This document shows, piece after piece, positions 10,257 to 22,974 of a stretch of DNA of 64,000 nucleotides. The DNA comes from Aegilops tauschii subsp. strangulata. Lineage: Eukaryota; Streptophyta; Magnoliopsida; Poales; Poaceae. The translations under genes were made by a program, and so were the position numbers. The DNA is taken from positions 462,568,780 to 462,632,779 of the forward strand of contig NC_053040.3 of NCBI RefSeq assembly GCF_002575655.3, written 5' to 3'. Below the pieces are notes generated by a model. The model did no database searches, was not told the DNA's origin, and saw only the letters and a list, made by a program, of their open reading frames with translations. The stretch's first letter is position 1. Each line of letters begins with the position of its first letter.

Positions 10257-11267
10257 CAAGCGGAGTTTTTGATCTTCAAAGGTAGCGAGAGCATTTCAGA
10301 GGTGGGTGATCCAACAAAGGATCGGTGCATGGCAGAGCGCACGGTAGGCCAACCCGACACAAAAAAAACCACGAGGAGGCCAGGTGCCATGACATGATGT
10401 TTGGAAACACCGACAATGAGTACAGGAGGGCCTTCCGCAACTCGGTACATGCTAAGGTTTCGTCGGGACCAGATTTTCATCGAAATGGAACTTTCCAATT
10501 TCCATTGTGGGCCGTCTTCGAGGCTACCAAAAGCATTGGATCCGAGCAAATAAAAGGGTCGGGAATTCGGCCCACAATGAGTTCTTTACCGAGCCACGGG
10601 TCGAGTCAAAAGAGGGTACCCTCTCTATCACCTATGGAGAGAGTTGGTACCCAAGCGAATATCATGCATGACCAACTAGATGGATTTCCATAAATGGACC
10701 TCTCCTTGTAGTCACAGGCCACGAGAGGGCGGCCCTACGGGTACTTCACTTTTATAAGCTATAGCCATAGGCCCCCCTCGCCTTGAATGATCCGTCACAC
10801 CCAGCTTAGCATGAAGGCCACGTTCATACGTCGAGACACCAGAATACGTAGACCCCTGGTCCTTGGGGAAGCAGAGATCAGCCCATTTTCATGAATACGC
10901 AAATTTTGATGTATGTTTGGCGTCTGTTAGAAAAAGTGCAATAAGTCCTTATCAAAGGCGCAATGCATTCCCTCCTGAAGGATACATAGCCTCATCATAT
11001 ATATGAGGAGGCTAGAGACAAGAGTTGATGAGCATTGTCTTGCTGCCCTCGAATGTGAACCTCATGTGCCACGTCTCTGCCTTTGCCTTGACCCACTCTA
11101 CTAGCGGGTCAGAATCTTAGTGTCGCAGATCGACATCCCAGATAGGTGATATTAGAAAAAAGGACAACTTAAAATTGCGGTTGTCCGCAATTTGCTGCTG
11201 CTCCTCAGCGGGTAAAGCACCAGCAGCCATGGGAGAATTTCTCATGACAAGTCTAATGGCAATATTC
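10257..11267. other. Unassigned intergenic sequence
   Basis: No domain or transposon terminus is recognised. An open frame at 10325-10693 (122 residues) shows no recognisable motif and is not supported as a gene. Confidence 0.35.
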
Positions 11268-11711
11268 TCACTTCACCGATAAACACATGAATAGCCGAAT
11301 TTAAAGAAATTTTGCTTTAGACATTTTATGATGCTGTCTACCTCCAAGTGAGGAGAGCCAATAATAGTTTGAGGAAACAGTTCACTATACCTATTGCTCT
11401 GTATGATTGAGAACAGTGGGTGCACATGCGCGTAGGTTCAGATTGCTCTTTTTTATATTAGACCTGAGAAATAATTCAATCATAAAAAATCAAAACATGA
11501 GGAATCTCCTTTCGTAGTCTATCATATACTTGTTCTGTTATCCAAAGAAATATATCCACACGAGGGGACAAGGAGCCGTTGTGTCTACATGGAGAAAACA
11601 GCAAGTGTAACATGCGCCAGTCTCCTGATTTTCAGTTAGCCAGCAAGTTGACCCTGGAACATGCAACTCTTGATTTCACTAGTCACAGCAACATGGTTTT
11701 GGAAGTTACTA
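11268..11711 (+). repeat. Diverged direct repeat, right copy
   Basis: This is the partner of 8676-9112, about 2.6 kb away in the same orientation, with small indels and an estimated 80% or so identity by eye. The hAT element lies between the copies. Confidence 0.75.
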
Positions 11712-13350
11712 GTCTATACTAATATGATTGTATTTCCTCTCCATGTGTACGGTAGATACGGAAGTGTACACATGCTTAGGAGCTTTGAATTGACAGTCAG
11801 GAGACGTGCATGCACATGGAGTGTACAACTAGCTCGATTCCTGTTTAATTAGCAATCAATCGTACCAACGTGCAGAACGGTTGGGCCGTCCTGCACCGGT
11901 TGGTTAGACCGTGTTGATTGCTAGATTTTGTTAGGTCAACAGTTGGTGCGATGGCATGTCCAAATCTTGCATTGACTGGCCATGACCAGGAGAGGAGAAG
12001 AGACTCCGGTCGACACGGGCACACGGGTGCATTTATGGCGGACAGGGGATCGAGCATCCAGCTAGCGAGCTGAACGTGACCACTGATGTATCATGTATAG
12101 CGGCAGTCGCACGGGAGTCCACAGGCATGCAGGCATCATGGGCTGTGATGTTGCTGACTACTCGAACAAGATGGAGGAGGGGGGGAAATATGAAGAAGAC
12201 GATGACGATGACGATGATACGGAGAGTCGGCGATTACAGCTCCATCTGAAAAACCGATTCCGCTGTCGTTGTTTTTTAGGGGTAAACCGCACTTCATTAA
12301 GCAGGCGTTCGGTTTACAGGAATGATGATTACCGGGTCATGGGGAGTTTCCAGCCACATGTGACGACTCTCAGCTAAAGAAGATGAAAACTTAGCTTAAA
12401 CTATGAGCTTCGAAATTAAAAAAAAAAACTGCTCGAGCCACATGTGGCGATTCCGCTGTTGTTGGATCGCACTTTCCAGCCTGCTCTAGCCACCCACTAA
12501 AATAAGAAGAAAAGACCTGCTCGAGCCACGCTAGGCAGGCCCGGCACTCCTAATAAAAGCTCAATCAAACGGGCTTTCTGTGCGGGCTTCCCCACTGCTA
12601 TGGACGTGAACAAGGTGGCCGGCCCATATAGCCTCTACCAATCCAGTTTTGCGAACCTTCTGGATTGTTCGCTTGTTGCCTGTTCTTGATTTACCGGTAT
12701 GGAGAACCTACTAGAAGGTTCTGGTTTGGTTTTCTTTTGTTTGTTAGTGGGGTTTTCCTTCTAATTTTTACGTTTTTTGAATTTTTAGAACAATTTAAAA
12801 ATGTCGCATTTGTCAATATTTGTACAAAAAATTCAGAAAATGCTCTCATTTTAAAAAATGTTCCTGTTTGAAAATGATTGTTTGAAAATTTTAATAAATC
12901 TTCAAGTTTTATTAAATCAAAAAATCGTCGTGTGTTTTGAAAAATGTTCTCATTTTCACAAAGTGTTTGCAATTTTTTTTAATCACATTTTAAAAAATCA
13001 ATAATTTGAAAATGTGTTTGCTTTTTATAAATTTTCTGACAAAAAACAGGTTTAAAAAATCACATTTTCAAAATATTCATGTTTTCAGAAACTATTTAGA
13101 ACTTCAGATTTTGCAAATATAACTAACCCAAAAACCTTTATGCTACAGTGTTTTCGGGTCACTATAGCCTTCTTGGTTTGGTACGATGGTTCACCTTTTT
13201 TTAGCGAAGGTGCGATGTTTAGGTGCTACAGTGTTCTCTGTGTGTACGAAAGAAAATGGGAAACAACACATGTGGCTTAATGGGCTGGCCTGGTTCGCTC
13301 GCTCCTGCACGAATCAATGGCAATTTGACGCTTAATACGTCCAATAGGAG
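11712..13350. other. Intergenic, AT-rich tract and microsatellite
   Basis: A short (GATGAC)n-like microsatellite lies near 12196-12222. From about 12760 to 13110 there is a tract of repeated 'tttgaaaat/aaaaatgtt' motifs, common in Triticeae intergenic DNA. No gene is supported. The 490-bp array begins abruptly at 13351. Confidence 0.4.
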
Positions 13351-13383
13351 CTCCCCTTAGAAACTCGCTGCTGCTGCACCACA

Positions 13384-13677
13384 ATGAATCATGTCATATT
13401 TGATTGCTCGCTTGCCAAATTCATATGGCAAACGGTGTTGTGTGCTCTGATTATTCGAACGGCTCCAATTGATGGTGAAGACATGTTTGGAAGATGGAAT
13501 AACAAAGAAATTTACTCACTAGTGGGGTTGCGGCTGTTTTGTTGGACTATTTGGCATGCTTTGGCCATAAACTCCTTGCTGATTCTGCATCTGCAATCTT
13601 CTATTTGCGCCATTTTGTTAACTCATGGGCGATCCTACAAAAGGGGCAAGGATGAAGGAGACTTCAAGAAGGGGTGA
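13384..13677 (+). pseudogene. LINE ORF2 C-terminal fragment, first array unit
   Basis: A 97-residue frame starts MNHVIFDCSLAKFIWQ. It matches the His-Cys half of the zf-RVT motif found C-terminal to reverse transcriptase in plant LINEs, followed by the conserved 'CWTIWHA' block. It is shorter than the frames in later units because unit 1 has unrelated DNA upstream. The frame ends at gggtga; sequence resembling the continuation (MLIKTVIREAFA) lies in another frame, so the source was already frameshifted. Confidence 0.6.
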
Positions 13678-13765
13678 TGTTGATAAAGACGGTCATCCGT
13701 GAAGCTTTTGCGCGCAAGCATGGCTCGAATGATAGTGGGGATAGCTTTTCCGTTTATGTTGCGTT

Positions 13766-16700
13766 TTGGTATGTGGTCTTGTTGCGATGCATTTTTTTAT
13801 GTGGCATTGTGGTTTCATCATGTGTTCCTGCAAACATGAGCCCCCCTTAGAAACTCGCTGCTGCTGCACCACAATGAATCATGTCATATTTGATTGCTCG
13901 CTTGCCAAATTCATATGGCAAACGGTGTTGTGTGCTCTGATTATTCGAACGGCTCCAATTGATGGTGAAGACATGTTTGGAAGATGGAATAACAAAGAAA
14001 TTTACTCACTAGTGGGGTTGCGGCTGTTTTGTTGGACTATTTGGCATGCTTTGGCCATAAACTCCTTGCTGATTCTGCATCTGCAATCTTCTATTTGCGC
14101 CATTTTGTTAACTCATGGGCGATCCTACAAAAGGGGCAAGGATGAAGGAGACTTCAAGAAGGGGTGATGTTGATAAAGACGGTCATCCGTGAAGCTTTTG
14201 CGCGCAAGCATGGCTCGAATGATAGTGGGGATAGCTTTTCCGTTTATGTTGCGTTTTGGTATGTGGTCTTGTTGCGATGCATTTTTTTATGTGGCATTGT
14301 GGTTTCATCATGTGTTCCTGCAAACATGAGCCCCCCTTAGAAACTCGCTGCTGCTGCACCACAATGAATCATGTCATATTTGATTGCTCGCTTGCCAAAT
14401 TCATATGGCAAACGGTGTTGTGTGCTCTGATTATTCGAACGGCTCCAATTGATGGTGAAGACATGTTTGGAAGATGGAATAACAAAGAAATTTACTCACT
14501 AGTGGGGTTGCGGCTGTTTTGTTGGACTATTTGGCATGCTTTGGCCATAAACTCCTTGCTGATTCTGCATCTGCAATCTTCTATTTGCGCCATTTTGTTA
14601 ACTCATGGGCGATCCTACAAAAGGGGCAAGGATGAAGGAGACTTCAAGAAGGGGTGATGTTGATAAAGACGGTCATCCGTGAAGCTTTTGCGCGCAAGCA
14701 TGGCTCGAATGATAGTGGGGATAGCTTTTCCGTTTATGTTGCGTTTTGGTATGTGGTCTTGTTGCGATGCATTTTTTTATGTGGCATTGTGGTTTCATCA
14801 TGTGTTCCTGCAAACATGAGCCCCCCTTAGAAACTCGCTGCTGCTGCACCACAATGAATCATGTCATATTTGATTGCTCGCTTGCCAAATTCATATGGCA
14901 AACGGTGTTGTGTGCTCTGATTATTCGAACGGCTCCAATTGATGGTGAAGACATGTTTGGAAGATGGAATAACAAAGAAATTTACTCACTAGTGGGGTTG
15001 CGGCTGTTTTGTTGGACTATTTGGCATGCTTTGGCCATAAACTCCTTGCTGATTCTGCATCTGCAATCTTCTATTTGCGCCATTTTGTTAACTCATGGGC
15101 GATCCTACAAAAGGGGCAAGGATGAAGGAGACTTCAAGAAGGGGTGATGTTGATAAAGACGGTCATCCGTGAAGCTTTTGCGCGCAAGCATGGCTCGAAT
15201 GATAGTGGGGATAGCTTTTCCGTTTATGTTGCGTTTTGGTATGTGGTCTTGTTGCGATGCATTTTTTTATGTGGCATTGTGGTTTCATCATGTGTTCCTG
15301 CAAACATGAGCCCCCCTTAGAAACTCGCTGCTGCTGCACCACAATGAATCATGTCATATTTGATTGCTCGCTTGCCAAATTCATATGGCAAACGGTGTTG
15401 TGTGCTCTGATTATTCGAACGGCTCCAATTGATGGTGAAGACATGTTTGGAAGATGGAATAACAAAGAAATTTACTCACTAGTGGGGTTGCGGCTGTTTT
15501 GTTGGACTATTTGGCATGCTTTGGCCATAAACTCCTTGCTGATTCTGCATCTGCAATCTTCTATTTGCGCCATTTTGTTAACTCATGGGCGATCCTACAA
15601 AAGGGGCAAGGATGAAGGAGACTTCAAGAAGGGGTGATGTTGATAAAGACGGTCATCCGTGAAGCTTTTGCGCGCAAGCATGGCTCGAATGATAGTGGGG
15701 ATAGCTTTTCCGTTTATGTTGCGTTTTGGTATGTGGTCTTGTTGCGATGCATTTTTTTATGTGGCATTGTGGTTTCATCATGTGTTCCTGCAAACATGAG
15801 CCCCCCTTAGAAACTCGCTGCTGCTGCACCACAATGAATCATGTCATATTTGATTGCTCGCTTGCCAAATTCATATGGCAAACGGTGTTGTGTGCTCTGA
15901 TTATTCGAACGGCTCCAATTGATGGTGAAGACATGTTTGGAAGATGGAATAACAAAGAAATTTACTCACTAGTGGGGTTGCGGCTGTTTTGTTGGACTAT
16001 TTGGCATGCTTTGGCCATAAACTCCTTGCTGATTCTGCATCTGCAATCTTCTATTTGCGCCATTTTGTTAACTCATGGGCGATCCTACAAAAGGGGCAAG
16101 GATGAAGGAGACTTCAAGAAGGGGTGATGTTGATAAAGACGGTCATCCGTGAAGCTTTTGCGCGCAAGCATGGCTCGAATGATAGTGGGGATAGCTTTTC
16201 CGTTTATGTTGCGTTTTGGTATGTGGTCTTGTTGCGATGCATTTTTTTATGTGGCATTGTGGTTTCATCATGTGTTCCTGCAAACATGAGCCCCCCTTAG
16301 AAACTCGCTGCTGCTGCACCACAATGAATCATGTCATATTTGATTGCTCGCTTGCCAAATTCATATGGCAAACGGTGTTGTGTGCTCTGATTATTCGAAC
16401 GGCTCCAATTGATGGTGAAGACATGTTTGGAAGATGGAATAACAAAGAAATTTACTCACTAGTGGGGTTGCGGCTGTTTTGTTGGACTATTTGGCATGCT
16501 TTGGCCATAAACTCCTTGCTGATTCTGCATCTGCAATCTTCTATTTGCGCCATTTTGTTAACTCATGGGCGATCCTACAAAAGGGGCAAGGATGAAGGAG
16601 ACTTCAAGAAGGGGTGATGTTGATAAAGACGGTCATCCGTGAAGCTTTTGCGCGCAAGCATGGCTCGAATGATAGTGGGGATAGCTTTTCCGTTTATGTT

Positions 16701-19700
16701 GCGTTTTGGTATGTGGTCTTGTTGCGATGCATTTTTTTATGTGGCATTGTGGTTTCATCATGTGTTCCTGCAAACATGAGCCCCCCTTAGAAACTCGCTG
16801 CTGCTGCACCACAATGAATCATGTCATATTTGATTGCTCGCTTGCCAAATTCATATGGCAAACGGTGTTGTGTGCTCTGATTATTCGAACGGCTCCAATT
16901 GATGGTGAAGACATGTTTGGAAGATGGAATAACAAAGAAATTTACTCACTAGTGGGGTTGCGGCTGTTTTGTTGGACTATTTGGCATGCTTTGGCCATAA
17001 ACTCCTTGCTGATTCTGCATCTGCAATCTTCTATTTGCGCCATTTTGTTAACTCATGGGCGATCCTACAAAAGGGGCAAGGATGAAGGAGACTTCAAGAA
17101 GGGGTGATGTTGATAAAGACGGTCATCCGTGAAGCTTTTGCGCGCAAGCATGGCTCGAATGATAGTGGGGATAGCTTTTCCGTTTATGTTGCGTTTTGGT
17201 ATGTGGTCTTGTTGCGATGCATTTTTTTATGTGGCATTGTGGTTTCATCATGTGTTCCTGCAAACATGAGCCCCCCTTAGAAACTCGCTGCTGCTGCACC
17301 ACAATGAATCATGTCATATTTGATTGCTCGCTTGCCAAATTCATATGGCAAACGGTGTTGTGTGCTCTGATTATTCGAACGGCTCCAATTGATGGTGAAG
17401 ACATGTTTGGAAGATGGAATAACAAAGAAATTTACTCACTAGTGGGGTTGCGGCTGTTTTGTTGGACTATTTGGCATGCTTTGGCCATAAACTCCTTGCT
17501 GATTCTGCATCTGCAATCTTCTATTTGCGCCATTTTGTTAACTCATGGGCGATCCTACAAAAGGGGCAAGGATGAAGGAGACTTCAAGAAGGGGTGATGT
17601 TGATAAAGACGGTCATCCGTGAAGCTTTTGCGCGCAAGCATGGCTCGAATGATAGTGGGGATAGCTTTTCCGTTTATGTTGCGTTTTGGTATGTGGTCTT
17701 GTTGCGATGCATTTTTTTATGTGGCATTGTGGTTTCATCATGTGTTCCTGCAAACATGAGCCCCCCTTAGAAACTCGCTGCTGCTGCACCACAATGAATC
17801 ATGTCATATTTGATTGCTCGCTTGCCAAATTCATATGGCAAACGGTGTTGTGTGCTCTGATTATTCGAACGGCTCCAATTGATGGTGAAGACATGTTTGG
17901 AAGATGGAATAACAAAGAAATTTACTCACTAGTGGGGTTGCGGCTGTTTTGTTGGACTATTTGGCATGCTTTGGCCATAAACTCCTTGCTGATTCTGCAT
18001 CTGCAATCTTCTATTTGCGCCATTTTGTTAACTCATGGGCGATCCTACAAAAGGGGCAAGGATGAAGGAGACTTCAAGAAGGGGTGATGTTGATAAAGAC
18101 GGTCATCCGTGAAGCTTTTGCGCGCAAGCATGGCTCGAATGATAGTGGGGATAGCTTTTCCGTTTATGTTGCGTTTTGGTATGTGGTCTTGTTGCGATGC
18201 ATTTTTTTATGTGGCATTGTGGTTTCATCATGTGTTCCTGCAAACATGAGCCCCCCTTAGAAACTCGCTGCTGCTGCACCACAATGAATCATGTCATATT
18301 TGATTGCTCGCTTGCCAAATTCATATGGCAAACGGTGTTGTGTGCTCTGATTATTCGAACGGCTCCAATTGATGGTGAAGACATGTTTGGAAGATGGAAT
18401 AACAAAGAAATTTACTCACTAGTGGGGTTGCGGCTGTTTTGTTGGACTATTTGGCATGCTTTGGCCATAAACTCCTTGCTGATTCTGCATCTGCAATCTT
18501 CTATTTGCGCCATTTTGTTAACTCATGGGCGATCCTACAAAAGGGGCAAGGATGAAGGAGACTTCAAGAAGGGGTGATGTTGATAAAGACGGTCATCCGT
18601 GAAGCTTTTGCGCGCAAGCATGGCTCGAATGATAGTGGGGATAGCTTTTCCGTTTATGTTGCGTTTTGGTATGTGGTCTTGTTGCGATGCATTTTTTTAT
18701 GTGGCATTGTGGTTTCATCATGTGTTCCTGCAAACATGAGCCCCCCTTAGAAACTCGCTGCTGCTGCACCACAATGAATCATGTCATATTTGATTGCTCG
18801 CTTGCCAAATTCATATGGCAAACGGTGTTGTGTGCTCTGATTATTCGAACGGCTCCAATTGATGGTGAAGACATGTTTGGAAGATGGAATAACAAAGAAA
18901 TTTACTCACTAGTGGGGTTGCGGCTGTTTTGTTGGACTATTTGGCATGCTTTGGCCATAAACTCCTTGCTGATTCTGCATCTGCAATCTTCTATTTGCGC
19001 CATTTTGTTAACTCATGGGCGATCCTACAAAAGGGGCAAGGATGAAGGAGACTTCAAGAAGGGGTGATGTTGATAAAGACGGTCATCCGTGAAGCTTTTG
19101 CGCGCAAGCATGGCTCGAATGATAGTGGGGATAGCTTTTCCGTTTATGTTGCGTTTTGGTATGTGGTCTTGTTGCGATGCATTTTTTTATGTGGCATTGT
19201 GGTTTCATCATGTGTTCCTGCAAACATGAGCCCCCCTTAGAAACTCGCTGCTGCTGCACCACAATGAATCATGTCATATTTGATTGCTCGCTTGCCAAAT
19301 TCATATGGCAAACGGTGTTGTGTGCTCTGATTATTCGAACGGCTCCAATTGATGGTGAAGACATGTTTGGAAGATGGAATAACAAAGAAATTTACTCACT
19401 AGTGGGGTTGCGGCTGTTTTGTTGGACTATTTGGCATGCTTTGGCCATAAACTCCTTGCTGATTCTGCATCTGCAATCTTCTATTTGCGCCATTTTGTTA
19501 ACTCATGGGCGATCCTACAAAAGGGGCAAGGATGAAGGAGACTTCAAGAAGGGGTGATGTTGATAAAGACGGTCATCCGTGAAGCTTTTGCGCGCAAGCA
19601 TGGCTCGAATGATAGTGGGGATAGCTTTTCCGTTTATGTTGCGTTTTGGTATGTGGTCTTGTTGCGATGCATTTTTTTATGTGGCATTGTGGTTTCATCA

Positions 19701-21517
19701 TGTGTTCCTGCAAACATGAGCCCCCCTTAGAAACTCGCTGCTGCTGCACCACAATGAATCATGTCATATTTGATTGCTCGCTTGCCAAATTCATATGGCA
19801 AACGGTGTTGTGTGCTCTGATTATTCGAACGGCTCCAATTGATGGTGAAGACATGTTTGGAAGATGGAATAACAAAGAAATTTACTCACTAGTGGGGTTG
19901 CGGCTGTTTTGTTGGACTATTTGGCATGCTTTGGCCATAAACTCCTTGCTGATTCTGCATCTGCAATCTTCTATTTGCGCCATTTTGTTAACTCATGGGC
20001 GATCCTACAAAAGGGGCAAGGATGAAGGAGACTTCAAGAAGGGGTGATGTTGATAAAGACGGTCATCCGTGAAGCTTTTGCGCGCAAGCATGGCTCGAAT
20101 GATAGTGGGGATAGCTTTTCCGTTTATGTTGCGTTTTGGTATGTGGTCTTGTTGCGATGCATTTTTTTATGTGGCATTGTGGTTTCATCATGTGTTCCTG
20201 CAAACATGAGCTCCCCTTAGAAACTCGCTGCTGCTGCACCACAATGAATCATGTCATATTTGATTGCTCGCTTGCCAAATTCATATGGCAAACGGTGTTG
20301 TGTGCTCTGATTATTCGAACGGCTCCAATTGATGGTGAAGACATGTTTGGAAGATGGAATAACAAAGAAATTTACTCACTAGTGGGGTTGCGGCTGTTTT
20401 GTTGGACTATTTGGCATGCTTTGGCCATAAACTCCTTGCTGATTCTGCATCTGCAATCTTCTATTTGCGCCATTTTGTTAACTCATGGGCGATCCTACAA
20501 AAGGGGCAAGGATGAAGGAGACTTCAAGAAGGGGTGATGTTGATAAAGACGGTCATCCGTGAAGCTTTTGCGCGCAAGCATGGCTCGAATGATAGTGGGG
20601 ATAGCTTTTCCGTTTATGTTGCGTTTTGGTATGTGGTCTTGTTGCGATGCATTTTTTTATGTGGCATTGTGGTTTCATCATGTGTTCCTGCAAACATGAG
20701 CTCCCCTTAGAAACTCGCTGCTGCTGCACCACAATGAATCATGTCATATTTGATTGCTCGCTTGCCAAATTCATATGGCAAACGGTGTTGTGTGCTCTGA
20801 TTATTCGAACGGCTCCAATTGATGGTGAAGACATGTTTGGAAGATGGAATAACAAAGAAATTTACTCACTAGTGGGGTTGCGGCTGTTTTGTTGGACTAT
20901 TTGGCATGCTTTGGCCATAAATTCCTTGCTGATTCTGCATCTGCAATCTTCTATTTGCGCCATTTTGTTAACTCATGGGCGATCCTACAAAAGGGGCAAG
21001 GATGAAGGAGACTTCAAGAAGGGGTGATGTTGATAAAGACGGTCATCCGTGAAGCTTTTGCGCACAAGCATGGCTCGAATGATAGTGGGGATAGCTTTTC
21101 CGTTTATGTTGCGTTTTGGTATGTGGTCTTGTTGCGATGCATTTTTTTATGTGGCATTGTGGTTTCATCATGTGTTCCTGCAAACATGAGCTCCCCTTAG
21201 AAACTCGCTGCTGCTGCACCACAATGAATCATGTCATATTTGATTGCTCGCTTGCCAAATTCATATGGCAAACGGTGTTGTGTGCTCTGATTATTCGAAC
21301 GGCTCCAATTGATGGTGAAGACATGTTTGGAAGATGGAATAACAAAGAAATTTACTCACTAGTGGGGTTGCGGCTGTTTTGTTGGACTATTTGGCATGCT
21401 TTGGCCATAAACTCCTTGCTGATTCTGCATCTGCAATCTTCTATTTGCGCCATTTTGTTAACTCATGGGCGATCCTACAAAAGGGGCAAGGATGAAGGAG
21501 ACTTCAAGAAGGGGTGA
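13766..21517 (+). pseudogene. Sixteen junction-spanning 133-residue LINE-fragment ORFs
   Basis: Identical-length frames start at 13766 + 490n (n = 0-15) and each ends 402 bp later. Each starts in the tail of one unit (MVCGLVAMHFFMWHCGF), crosses the unit boundary, and continues into the zf-RVT-like part of the next unit. The first 36 residues or so therefore exist in this context only because of the tandem duplication. Thirteen carry HEPPLETR at the junction; the last three carry HELPLETR. Because 490 is not divisible by 3 the frames rotate and never fuse. There is no sign of selection for a protein, so a pseudogene call is safest. Confidence 0.55.
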
Positions 21518-21880
21518 TGTTGATAAAGACGGTCATCCGTGAAGCTTTTGCGCACAAGCATGGCTCGAATGATAGTGGGGATAGCTTTTCCGTTTATGTT
21601 GCGTTTTGGTATGTGGTCTTGTTGCGATGCATTTTTTTATGTGGCATTGTGGTTTCATCATGTGTTCGTGCAAACATGAGCCGTGTTATAGTAATGCGGG
21701 ATTGGGCGTATAGTTTTGTTTTTGCTTTTGTTTCCTTGTGTTGTAAAGTTATAGGGTGGTGTCTTTAATCAAAACTGACGGGAGTGCCCGTTGTTTAAGA
21801 ACAACAGAATCTGTTTCCATGTGTTTGGGGTGGAGTATGTAATAATGAAATTCGTCAAGAGTGCTCTGTGCTCATTCTTT
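21514..21880 (+). pseudogene. LINE 3' end beyond the array
   Basis: The frame 21514-21768 begins MMLIKTVIREAFAHKHG and runs past the last unit into unique sequence ending near a gttgtaaagttatagg-like tail. This looks like the natural LINE 3' end from which the repeat unit was taken. No clear poly(A) or target duplication was found. Confidence 0.45.
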
Positions 21881-21949
21881 AAAAAGTGAATTTTTTAGAA
21901 AAAATTATCTAATCAAAAAAATGGACTGGACTCCACTATGAAGAGATAA

Positions 21950-22805
21950 GAGCAACTCCAATGGGGTGACCCATTTTGTTCGTTTGGGTCATCCGGACAT
22001 AAAATTTGGCCCAACGGGTCAATCCAAACGGGCGTGCATGTCCGCCTGCTGTCCGTCCCCGACCCAAACTTGACCCAAATCTGGGAACAAATGGGTACGA
22101 AGCAGACAGAAGCGGACGCTCCCATCGTTCGCTACCGTTCGTTCGTGTCCGCCCTGGTCCCACGTATTAGTGACTGGGCACGAGCTGGGCAACTCCACGA
22201 CCGCCGCAACAAGTAGCGAGGCCACCAGCGCAGCCAGCCGCCGCGCTCACCGGCGAGGCTGCCGACGCAGGACGCTCACCGGCGCCACCTGCACGCCGTC
22301 ATTCTGTCGCCCGCGGGGCTAGAGCTCGTGTCGTGCGACGGCGGCGGCTGGATCTCGCGTCGTGCGGCGGCTGCTAGAGCTCGCGTCGTGCGGCGGCGGC
22401 GGCTAGAGCTCACGTCGTGCGGCTGCGGCTCGAGCTCGCGTCCTGCACCGGCGGCGACTGGATCTCGCGCCGTGCGGTGGCGGCTAGATCTTGCGCCGTG
22501 CGTCAGCTGGATCTCGCGTCGTGCGGCGGCTGGATCTCGCAAGTGGGAGGCGGAGAGGAACGGCGGCGCAAGAGGGATTGATGAAGGTGCGGCGCGAGGA
22601 GGGGCATGGCGACGCCGGCGCCGCTAGTTTGAGGAGACGGGGCGAGCAGGGGCTCCGTCCGCGTGTGTCTGCATTTGTGTCCCGCGTTGGATACATCCTC
22701 CGTCGGCGCGTGTCTGCGGCATGTCCGCTGTGCGGACGGGCAACCCAAACGGACAAAAGATGGATAAAATCCGTGTCCGTTTGGGTCACTCCATTGGAGT
22801 TGCTC
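21950..22805. mobile_element. PIF/Harbinger element, non-autonomous
   Basis: The termini are GAGCAACTCCAATGGGGTGA and, at the right, CACTCCATTGGAGTTGCTC, with a TAA duplication at 21947-21949 and 22806-22808. It is 856 bp. Its termini differ from the GAGCATCTACAGCCG family, so it is a second Harbinger lineage. It lies about 70 bp past the LINE tail. Confidence 0.88.
22320..22560. repeat. GC-rich degenerate minisatellite
   Basis: Variants of 'ctagagctcgcgtcgtgcggcgg' and 'ctggatctcgcgccgtgcgg' recur about every 20-35 bp inside the Harbinger element at 21950-22805. Confidence 0.65.
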
Positions 22806-22974
22806 TAACAAAACAAAAACATAGAAAATAGCATCCCAGGGCAACATACAAATAAAAAGGCTAGAACGAACAAAACCTCACTAGCCGCTGCCGCATGCAC
22901 CTTTACAACGGCCAAACAAAAGAAAATAGAAGCTACCGTCACCCGAAATATTACATCACCATGCATATTACAAT

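Larger units (their letters stand above)
13351..21680 (+). repeat. 17-copy tandem array of a 490-bp LINE-derived unit
   Basis: The unit runs from ctccccttagaaactcgctg to tgcaaacatgag. 13351-21680 is 8330 bp, exactly 17 x 490, with unit starts at 13351 + 490n. By eye the copies differ at only a few sites. The second base of the unit is t in units 1 and 15-17 and c in units 2-14. A g-to-a change (cgcacaagca) is in units 16 and 17. Unit 16 alone has attcc for actcc, and unit 17 alone has gttcgtg for gttcctg. The plus-strand translation resembles the end of a plant LINE ORF2, with HVIFDCSLAKFIW (zinc-binding zf-RVT region) and FCWTIWHALAINS. The array continues into LINE-like 3' sequence at 21681. 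Confidence 0.95.

Noticed and set aside
13351..21680. CRISPR-like or gene-family array
   Set aside because: The 490-bp units are contiguous with no variable spacers, and the genome is eukaryotic. The frames lack selection signals and match a LINE tail rather than a functional tandem gene family.
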